In this document: piece after piece, positions 22,428 to 31,676 of the stretch
Position numbering within the stretch: the stretch's first letter is position 1
Layout of the letters: each line of letters begins with the position of its first letter
Assembly (NCBI GenBank): GCA_029204225.1
Contig: CM055093.1
Span: 47,564,354 to 47,628,353 of the forward strand
Length of the DNA stretch: 64,000 nucleotides
Source: Diphasiastrum complanatum
Taxonomy: Eukaryota > Streptophyta > Lycopodiopsida > Lycopodiales > Lycopodiaceae
Direction: 5' to 3'
Position numbers and translations under genes: made by a program
Notes under the pieces: model-generated
What the model saw: only the letters and a program-made list of their open reading frames with translations
The model's database searches: none
What the model was told of the DNA's origin: nothing

Positions 22428-22872
22428 AAAGCATTCGAAGATCTTAAGCAAAGGTTGATTAATGCTCCTATTCTGAGACCACCCAACTGGGCTATTTTAT
22501 TTCACAGTTATGTAGATGCTTCTGCATTTGCTATCGGCGTTTGTCTAAACCAGAAGGACGATCAGAAGAAGGATCATCCCATCTACTATGTGAGTCGATA
22601 GCTCAGTGCATCAGAGAAGAATTATTCGGCTACAAAAAGGGAAGCACTTGGCATGATTTTCACTGTTAAAAAATTTTGGCATTATTTGCTGGGATATGCA
22701 TTTATTTTTCATGTGGATCATTATGCTCTTAAGTATCTTGTAAATAAACCAGATATCAGGACGAATTGCTCGATGGGTTCTACTTCTGCAAGAATTCACT
22801 TATCAAGTAGAGCTTCGTCAAGGAAAATATCATACAAATGCTGATTATCTATCGCGACTCAGCACCGGAAAA
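22428..22872 (+). pseudogene. gypsy 2 RNase H
   Basis: Translated segments read KAFEDLKQRLINAPIL, YVDASAFAIGVCLNQ (first catalytic Asp), a stop near 22600, SEKNYSATKREALGMIFTVKKF, HVDHYALKYLVNKPDI and, in a shifted frame, YQVELRQGKYHTNADYLSRL. This is the standard gypsy RNase H pattern with one stop and at least one frameshift. Confidence 0.85.
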
Positions 22873-23847
22873 TTGAAGACTTCGTTATATTCTGATATTA
22901 TTATTTATCTTAAGGATCAAATATATCCGGATGGTTACGATTTGGAGCAAAAGATAGTTTTTCAATATAAGGTAGCACCTTATACAATTATTAACAATGT
23001 TTTGTACGAGCTTGGTGTTGACCATCAATTACGAAGATGTCTCAAAATTGAAGACATTAAAAAGGTTGTTAAAGCCTTACACTCAGAAGATGTTGGTGGA
23101 CATTTTGCTTTGAAGAATACAGTTAATAAGATATTGACTGCCAAGTATTGGTGGCCAACAATGTTCAAGGATGTATCAAATTTTATTCGTTCATGTGATC
23201 CATGCCAGAGATCTGGTAAGCCTACAAAAGCAATGAATTGGCCGTTGACACCAATCCTGCCTCTTGCACCCTTCGAGAAGTGGGAGATTGACTTTGTCGG
23301 TCCAATCAAACCTGTTACCCGACATACAAAATGTCATTATATTCTGGTTGCCACAGATTATGCTACCAAGAACGTTGAAGCAGAGGCGACGAAACGAAAC
23401 GATGCGAAAACTGTCACGACGTTCTTATTCAAAAGTATAATCACAAGATATGGTTGTCCACTCGAACTAGTAAGTGACCGAGGAACACATTTTCAAAATG
23501 ATACGATACGGTTGCTGACAACCTATTTCCTGATCAAACACAGAAAAACTACACCGTATAATCCAAAAGCAAATAGGTTGACAGAAAGGGCTAATGGAAT
23601 CTTATGTAAGATCTTGACTAAAATTATTATTGCACATGCAACGGATTGAGATCAGAAACTACCATCAGTTCTCTGGGCTTATGGCAACACAGAGAAAATC
23701 ACGATGAAACAGACACCATATTTCCTTACATATGGTATGCATCCTATTTTGCCAATTGAATTTGAGGTGAAAACCTTTCGTATTCAAGCTCAACGAACAG
23801 ATGCAGAATTAATAAATGAAAAAAAAAACGGATGTGGATCTTTTTGA
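22873..23847 (+). pseudogene. gypsy 2 integrase
   Basis: A single frame with one internal TGA at 23647-23649. It shows the HHCC zinc domain (LHSEDVGGH ... CDPCQRS), then the catalytic core with Asp in WEIDFVGPI, Asp in LVSDRGTHF, and Glu in RLTERANG. YGMHPILPIEFEVKTF marks the end of the core. The expected C-terminal region is short: after a run of ten A (23819-23828) the frame meets TGA at 23845-23847. The next ATG in the same frame opens the extra reading frame at 23851. Confidence 0.88.
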
Positions 23848-23850
23848 CGG

Positions 23851-26106
23851 ATGCGGATGCCACCATTTTTGGGTAATCCAGTGTGCTTCGGCGTTATCAC
23901 ATACAAAGCCTTTTTGAACTGGATTAAGCACCAAAACTTTTCTGGAGTTCGAGCCTATGTATCTCGACTCTGTGCTCATTTTGACATACTGAACGATCAA
24001 GAGAAAACCATGCTGACAGGAAGATTGTTGGTTCCCAAGCCGATAGATCTTTCTAGCATCCTTTGTGTTCCTATCTCGGATACACAAGATGCTGCACCAG
24101 CAGTCAAAGTAGCAGCTACCACTGCTATGGACATTGACGCTGCACCATCTCAGTCCGATGCGGTTCTAGCAGAGGCAATGAATACTGATGGAGCAACTGC
24201 TGCTGTTGTGGATTCTTCAAAGCCAGCATCTGCTTCCACATCCCAGAAGCAACCGAACGCATCCACCTCTGAGGATGACGCAACCCAGTCCGATACATCA
24301 GACAAGGGACGCATAGCTGCTGAAGGCGACACTGGGGCACCTGTGGCAGATGACGAAGAACCAGATGACTAGTCCCAGTGGTTTCGATCCATGACAGAGA
24401 AAGCCAAGAACCTTGTGGCTGAAGTATATGAGTTCGACAAGTACCACCGTCAACTCACAATGCAGCTTATCACCTCAGAGAGAAAATCACTTGACTCTCT
24501 GAAGGAGTCCTTCGAGAAGATCGATTCGTTCAAATCAGACAACACGAAGCTAATTGAACAACATTGTTCTCTCGAAACACAGCTTCAGACTTTAATAAAG
24601 GAAGCTGATTCTTTGAATCAAACCAATAAGGCAATTTAGGCCAAGTCTGACAATTTTCAGACTCAAAATGATTCTTTGAAGAAGCAACTTTTGGCTGTAA
24701 ATCAACATAATGTCGCACTCCAGAAACATCTACAAGAGGAGCAAATGACAAGATTAAAGACAGAAGCTGCTTTGTTCCTGAGCACCATTGCAGGGTCAAT
24801 CACTGTCGATCTCACAAAGCTGAACCAGCTCCAAGGCCAGATGCTCGACAATTTTCGAGTCGAGTTCTTACAACCGCTCGAGGATGCGAAGGCTCTTGTC
24901 GAGGAAGAGTTGGCAGAGCTGAAGGAGCTCTCCAGCGATGCCACCCCATCTTGCAGCGGGCCCGATGCACACGATGACTATCTTCAGGCCCTACTGCGAA
25001 TTGATGAACTTACACAACAACTCCAAGCTGTGCCTGCCTGCACAGGAGCCTCAGACCATCCAGAATTCCTGGAGGCTATCGCGAAGATTGACCAACTCGA
25101 ACAGGAGCTATCAAACCAAAAGCAACAAATGGAAGATCAGAAACTAGCTGTTGAGTTGCAAACTCAGGATTTGGCAACTACATCTACACAGCCAAAGCGA
25201 ATGCGACAAAATCAGTCGAAGGTATGTGTTGACAGATTCCGTGCATTTGCTGATCGCTTCTGGAAATGGTGTCCACATGCTTTTAATATTGAGTTGCAAT
25301 GGCGTGTGGATTACATGATGCTACCAGGCACAGTAGGCATCGCCTTCGACGACTGGAAGCGACCGTGGGAGAAGGATGACTTTATCTGGTTATGGGCCTA
25401 GCTCACTATCGTGCAGAAAGGATGTCTCTGCTGGGGCATAATCTAGGGTGAATTCCAGGTCGTACCTTTCGGATCGGCAGAGTTATACATAGGCTCTTCG
25501 GCTATGTATGCTCTCGAATATATCCGTATCAAAGAACTTCAATTTTTGCGAAACGAAGATAATAAGCGACATTTTTGGAAGCAAAAGTCGCAGTTTCAGT
25601 TGTACAAACCACAAGCTATTGCGGATCTAGGCGTATTCGACGATGCAGGTCTGCTGATTAATATCAATATGGCTTTTCCGGAATTATTCAGCCTATATGT
25701 GGATTGGGAGTGAAACCTTGCAGAATATTTTGCGGAGATTCGTCATAATTTGCAAGATAGAAGGAAGTCATTTCGTTATAAGCAATTCTCTACATATACA
25801 TTTTGGCAGTTTGGTACCTTTGCGGCAAAGACATTATTTTTTGTTCAGAATCTTTATGTTAAAAATAATTTTATTAGATTTTCAGCTCGTTACTGTAAAG
25901 AAATCACTCTACGAAGTGATTCAGATGAAGATTCCCAGTTAACCCAAGAGTTGTTCGATGGAACATTACTCCCGGTTAAGTTAGAAGAATTCGGCAACTT
26001 ACCAATTGGCCGCTATACCAAATCGAAAGAACACTTGCTCTTGATCGAAGCTCAACAGAACTTGGAGCTTGTTCAGAAGTTATATGAAGAACTGAATCAT
26101 TCTTGA
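23851..26106 (+). pseudogene. Long reading frame of unknown function after gypsy 2 integrase (env position)
   Basis: I do not recognise this protein. One frame spans 752 codons with five internal stops (TAG 24370, TAG 24637, TAG 25399, TAG 25444, TGA 25711) and a final TGA at 26104. It is in the same frame as integrase. Layout: residues about 1-75 a compact domain beginning MRMPPFLGNPVCFG; about 75-175 an acidic Ala/Ser/Thr/Asp-rich linker; about 180-450 predicted coiled coil rich in Leu, Gln, Glu and Lys; about 450-750 a region with many aromatics (FWKWCPHAF, FDDWKRPWEKDDFIWLW). I see no signal peptide or convincing membrane span, so an envelope protein is not supported. Its position, between integrase and polypurine tract, is where Athila-like elements carry extra ORFs. 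Confidence 0.7.
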
Positions 26107-26414
26107 ATATTCATTCGTGTCTTTGTCGTGGTGATGTTTCTACGGGATGCTAAATTTTTGAAGCTTAAAGATGTTTTGAAGTTTGATTTCAGTTTTCATC
26201 AGCAATTCAAAGATCAACTCAAAATAACCTATTCAATTAAAAGAAACAGCAAGACACATATTCTCTAAGATGAAGAAATATCTAAAGGACGAAATACACG
26301 AAGAAATATCTTTTCGCCTCAACGAAAATCTGATGAACAAGAATGTTTCTCGAATACTCCTCGAAATAAAGATGATATGTTCACGAGGACGTTTCACGTT
26401 TGAAGAAGGGGATA
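26107..26414 (+). other. gypsy 2 3' untranslated region and polypurine tract
   Basis: No frame is seen. The purine tract gaagaagggga (26402-26412) lies two bases before the 3' LTR start. Confidence 0.8.
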
Positions 26415-27630
26415 TGTGATGCCACGCAAATGTTAAATATTGAATATCAACATAAATATGGCATGATATGCTCGAAAATGAAGATATGAGCTGGTTAAGT
26501 ATAAATCATGAAGAGGCCTAGGTCATTTTTCGGGAATATATCTCCTAAGTACTTGCCTTGTAGTTAAAAGCAAGACCTTTAAAAGGAAAAGACATTGTCT
26601 TGGACAATCTTTACTAGGTCGTCCATACGAAATGACTAGATACGAAAAGACATGATAAACTAGAGTAACTTTAACTCATAGTTAAGTATACCTCCTATGG
26701 TATAGGTGAACGTGTTTTCAGTCTAATCGTTAACTAGACCCTTTCGCGGGAGCGATGCACCTGTTGTTTTGGAGGTGTGTTTGTTCGCCCCATAGAACAT
26801 ATATTGATCTCACACTTCAGTCTCGATCATCGAGAGAGAAGAGTTTATGCTTATGTAAGAGATTGAAGAAGTGAATAGAGTTCTGTGAGTTACTCTCTCT
26901 TATCTCTGTTAACGCATTTCATGAATATCTCTCTGATCAGACAGACGCTCTAGTGCATTACAGTCGTTTGCTGTGTTTTCGTAAAGCTTGCTCTAAAGAA
27001 CTGTCTTTAAACCATCTTATTCGTCTGTCGAGAATACTTTCTTTTTGGCACTCAAATAACGACTATCTTTGGTACAGTCTAGCACGATCATTGAATAAAG
27101 CTGTATGTATACATATGAGATGATAGTCCCTGTCTGAAGAATTAAGTCTCTGATCTATCTTCCTGATTGGCATTGACATAAGTTTCTAACGTATTCTAAA
27201 ACTCTTCGTGCTCTTTAACCATTAAGTTGGACTTTAGTTGTTGAGGACTTCTGTCTAGAAATGAATAGTTCGTGAACGCGATTAATTAATTGTCTACACA
27301 GTCTTGAATACATCGTAAAATTCTCAATTCTCTGTTGACACCTTAATCAGCCAGAGTGTAGTACCGCTGTACTACTCTGATAACATCTCATCTGTAGAAC
27401 GCGCTTCATCCAATTCGATAGAGGCCAGATTGTTGTTCTGAATTTATTAACATTACCCATCCCAAATATAAGTGATACTAGTTACTTTTTAATGTCTGTC
27501 AACAACCAGAATAACACTTGAAACCACTTGCCATAATTGTACCAAAAACATAACTTTCTAACGTTTTCCTCTGTGGGCACGACATTATTTACTATAAAAT
27601 CTATATTAACCCTGTTGGTATAGTACGACA
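26415..27630 (+). repeat. 3' LTR of gypsy 2
   Basis: The 1216-bp LTR runs from TGTGATGCCACGC to GTACGACA and is followed by target duplication tggag (27631-27635). It lacks some short stretches of the 5' LTR, for example about 45 bases near 26908 (between 'tctctgtt' and 'aacgcatttc'). Confidence 0.93.
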
Positions 27631-27635
27631 TGGAG

Positions 27636-28450
27636 TAGAACTTCTAAATAGTAAAAAAGAAAGTCTTTTCTAGAGTTGAAAATGAAGCATCCTGAGCTTA
27701 CCAAACAAGGAGGCTGATGATTGTTAACCCCTAATACATGAAGTGCTTATATAAACTACTAGCATAATATTTATGCTATGACAAGTAGGGTATATCCCAC
27801 AAAAACTATTTGGTTGTATGAGGTTGACATTACCCACATGGTCGAATGTAATTACAAGTGCAAAATAGTCCATGCAACCTCATCAACAATGCTAGCTAGC
27901 ATCATCGAGAAAAACAATACTAAATGCCATTTTTAACATAAGGGTAAGGAAAAAGTCATGAATTTGTGGGCTACGTGTCTATATTCATGCAAAGGGATAC
28001 ATCATAAAACAAATGATATCTTTCTCCAATTGGTCTAGTGATTTATGCTTATGCCTGGATGTCAAGATAATCTTATGAAAATTTAGACTTTTTTAGCTAG
28101 TGTGACTAACAAGAGAGGCCATTGCTATCCACTAAATGACATGAAAGTTTGAGGTCATACACATCACTACATTCAGTCAAACTTGACATTGCAAACATCA
28201 CTGCATTCATAATTTCATACCTTGAAAGGGAGGGGTGATAATGATTTGCTCCTCTATGAATATCCCTTCCCTTGTCATTGAGTGGGGAAGGAGGGATTCG
28301 AGGTTAAAAAATATCAACAGGAGTGATGTATGCCATGTACACATAGATTTTCCCTCAAGGACTAATGCCAACATACATGGTTCATAAGATCACCAATGCA
28401 ACATCCATATTTAAAAAATAAATAATTTGACATTGACTTGAGAGATGGCA
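27636..28450. other. AT-rich spacer, nothing recognised
   Basis: No frame with a known domain, no RNA gene and no clear repeat structure is visible. It separates gypsy 2 from the duplicated GRAS-region segment. Confidence 0.5.
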
Positions 28451-30879
28451 TTTAATGCTTGAGAATTACAAAACAAGAGTAACAAAACCAACATAATTCA
28501 GTTGGGCCTAGGCTATCTAATGTTGGCCTTAAGTAGCTAGACATTGACAAACATTCAAGGGTGAGAGCAAAGTTTTTTGATTCTAGGATCAAGAATGCCA
28601 AGGACTCAATCCCTACTAAGGGATGTGCAAATAGACCTGGGCAGAAGGGTTCTTTTATCGAGCCACATAATTACGTAGCTGTTTGGCAATGATGTTTACC
28701 ATTCTTCAATGCCCAAGTATAGATCATTCAATCAAAAGCACTTCATTATGCATAGAAGCGAATATGATAGCTTGGACCATGATCTTGTAAGGCATGTTTA
28801 ACATAGCAAGATGCATCAATAGCATGGGTCATCTTTTTAGGTGTTAGCCCTCCAAGATTGAGGAAGGGAGAGTGCCAAACAAGATGATTGCTTTTACCTC
28901 CACCCAAGAGGATTGGAAAACCTTGCAAACCATCTATGAGTCCCTCTTTCCAATTGCATGTGCATATATTACTGTCATTTTTCTTATTGACATTGGACAT
29001 TGGGAAGTTTTTTGTCTATGTCATCTTAAAATTCATCTTTGGCCTATAATTCACAAAATCCTAAATCAATACTTGACAATCACCAACAATGAAATGGGAA
29101 TACGTAATGTGTATCAGAAGATGACAATCAAACAAATTGTGATGATAATATTGATAATGACATGGAAAATTGGTGGGGCCAAGGTGAAAATTTCATTGGT
29201 GACTATTAGTATCAAGACTACAATGATGATCATGACCACTACCATAAAAGTCATAGTGAGGGCAAACAATACACAAATCAAAATGAGCAATTCATTGATG
29301 GATGGATTAATAATGAATTAGATGAACAATTCGATGGTCAAATATGAACTTTGTTTCTCTAATTATGGGTATGAAGGCCAAAACCACTTCCAATGTGGTA
29401 ATGAGGACTAGTTTAAAGTGACATATTCCAATCGAAATTTAGTGAGAAGCACTTGGTCTTTACCTCATAGCTCAAATACATACATTTTCATGGTCGAATG
29501 CATGATGTTAATCATAAGCACTTTGGGTGGTCTCCACTAATGGTGGCTAGCCTTTCCTCCAAAATCTCAATAAAGCTATGATTTTTAGTCCTCTCAGCTA
29601 GATCTTGTCAATGAGCCCTTTAAACTTTGAATATCATAATATGAAATTTGAAAGTAACCTAACCTATATTTTGGCATATTTCACAAATTTTGGAGAGCAT
29701 GGTTTATATGAACCATATTGTGTCTAATCAAATGTTACATAAATCAATGGTCCAAATTGAGTTTGGGGACCGCCATTACCTAGGACAAAATTATCGGACC
29801 TCATTTTTTTCTACAAATTTGATTGGCTATAATTTTCAGTCCTCAAAATAGAAAGTCCTCATGGATAGAATCTTGAATATACTTAACTCTCATGGATGAA
29901 ATCTTGAAAATAGATAAGCTTAATGGATGAAGTCTTGAAAATAAGTCGCCCTCATAGATGCAATCATTGACAGAATCATTTACAATTATGTCTTGCACTT
30001 TTTTTCAAGATTTTATGGCACATTACGTACGGTAATGGTTGTTGTTAGCCCATGGCAAGAACATTATGGTTGCGGCGACTCAACAAGAAGACTTGTCATT
30101 ATATCCTTACAATGGGCCTCCAAACTAACATCATTTAGTCCTTAAAGATGAAGTAAATTCAACCATAAAGAGATCTCTCTCACCATCTTTTACACTGGGA
30201 AAGGTATGGCTTAATCTAATGAAGTCATCATAATTTCACGATCATTTTATTGAATTCAATATTTGTTTAAAATATGGCTTAGTCTAAAGAAGTCATCATA
30301 ATTTTACAATCATTTTATTGATTGTGAAGGTCCTAAAAATATCATTCCTCAATAAATAAGTAAAATCATGGGAGATGAATTTTGTAACAAAGTGATTTGA
30401 AATATCGCAAAACATTTGACAATGTGGGCTCATGATAGATGCAAAAACAAGATTGCAATTTGAAAGAAAACAAATTACAAACTTATTTTAACGCTCAAAG
30501 CAGTGCTCGTAAAAAAATTTCAAACTAACCTAATACAAAACCCACAAACCCATTATGAAATCGATAAAAGGTTAAAACAAAGCCTTGAAACCTAAGGTTT
30601 ATAACTAAAATCAACTGATTTGAGCCATATAGAAATCTATTAATTTAAAATAAAGCAATAAAAAATGAATTCAACGAATATGTTCTCACTACTTTGAAAA
30701 AAGTTGAGTCAACCAATTCGCGCTCAACACGGAGACGGTATACATACCACCGGTGAGTATGTGCAGGACATGTGTCATGCCACATCAACATGTTTAAAGA
30801 CATGTTGCGCGACACATGTCTAATTTTTATTCAGCCACCCTGACATGTGGCCATGCATTGTTTTTCTTAAAGCCAAAAT

Positions 30880-30889
30880 GACACGTGTC
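30880..30889. promoter_or_regulatory. G-box/ABRE-like palindrome upstream of GRAS copy A
   Basis: The sequence gacacgtgtc contains the CACGTG core bound by bZIP and bHLH factors. It lies in the upstream block absent from copy B. Related catgtg/cacatg motifs surround it at 30767-30862. A (CT)n run follows at about 30921-30953. Confidence 0.5.
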
Positions 30890-30919
30890 CAGGAAAGCGT
30901 ATGGCCCATGTGACAGGGG

Positions 30920-30958
<39 letters not shown>

Positions 30959-31156
30959 GCACCAAATACAAACAATTGGGTTGTTTGTATTTGTCGGTTT
31001 TTTAAAAGCATTGGCTCAAAGTCACCCATTAGAGACAACTTGGGACTTTTATCAAATCATCACAATAGCATCCCGTTGTCTCATTAAAAAAACAATTTGA
31101 GGTGGATAGCCTAATAAACTCTTGGCTAAAAATACAAAGGTTTAAAATACATAGGC

Positions 31157-31166
31157 TATCTATTAA
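31157..31166 (+). promoter_or_regulatory. TATA-like element, GRAS copy A
   Basis: The sequence tatctattaa lies shortly before a tgag-repeat-rich leader. The corresponding place in copy B reads tatatatta (63329-63337), a better TATA box. The position is plausible for a start of transcription near 31190-31200. Confidence 0.4.
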
Positions 31167-31273
31167 AGAAACGAGAAACGAGACGATGTGAGTGAGTGAG
31201 TGAGTGAGTGAGTGAGAGAGACACACACAGATCAGAGAGAGATGAGAGAGAGACGTATCGGAGAAGATCGGCG

Positions 31274-31640
31274 ATGGAGAGCAATTACAGAAAATTTGTG
31301 ATGCATTTCTCCTTGCTTGTCGATCCCTTCCAGAAGGTAACAGAATCGAAACTGCTGCAACTGTCGTCAAGGTATGAGATTAGCTGCTTTTGCATTTTTT
31401 AATAGATTTATTGGTGTAGTATTACGTGCAGTCTAAGTACTGTAGCTCCTTATGATGCATAGAAGATGCCAGATCTGAATGTCGCAAGTGAAAGACTGGA
31501 GCATAAGAACGATAGGTTATCTATTTTGCGAAATTGAGTGCAGGCGATGATTGAAAACATTTGAATGTCGGGTGAGAGGATTCGTGAAGAAGCATTAATT
31601 ATTAAGCCAATGAGTTTGCAGGCTTTCTTTTGAATTTTGA
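31274..31640 (+). other. GRAS copy A 5' leader: upstream ORF and 250-bp intron
   Basis: The intron is proposed at 31372-31621: caag/gtatgag at the donor and tttgcag/g at the acceptor. In the spliced RNA an upstream ORF from ATG 31274 would run across the junction and stop at 31638-31640. It gives 38 residues beginning MESNYRKFVMHF and ends 36 nt before the main ATG. All these elements are present in copy B (63438-63804). Intron and uORF are inferred from sequence signals only. Confidence 0.55.
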
Positions 31641-31676
31641 TCGGTGCGGTTTGAAAGAGGCAAGCTGTCAGTCACG

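Larger units (their letters stand above)
6515..27630 (+). mobile_element. Ty3/gypsy LTR retrotransposon 2, with two nested copia insertions
   Basis: The ends are TGTAATGCC (6515) and ...TAGTACGACA (27630), flanked on both sides by the 5-bp duplication tggag (6510-6514 and 27631-27635). This proves the outer boundaries although the element is 21 kb long. Removing the copia elements at 9172-15397 and 17117-21655 leaves about 10.4 kb. The order is LTR, primer site, gag, protease, RT, RNase H, integrase, an extra long reading frame, polypurine tract and LTR. The primer site and the extra 3' frame resemble the non-chromodomain Athila/Tat branch, by inference. All genes carry stops or frameshifts. 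Confidence 0.93.

Noticed and set aside
23809-24087. Minus-strand frame opening MCIRDR, like a known sequencing-adapter artefact
   Set aside because: The DNA is ttgtgtatccgagatagg, not the Nextera adapter sequence, and it is antisense to the long 23851-26106 frame.
23851-26106. Envelope glycoprotein interpretation of the extra gypsy 2 frame
   Set aside because: No signal peptide, membrane span or glycoprotein-like layout is visible; only the position suggests it.
28872-29321. 149-codon Ile/Met/Thr-rich frame
   Set aside because: It is low complexity, has no domain, and the block is missing from the duplicated copy.
31644-31676. Upstream in-frame extension of the GRAS protein
   Set aside because: It starts with GTG; the ATG at 31677 directly precedes the conserved LISCL N-terminal motif.
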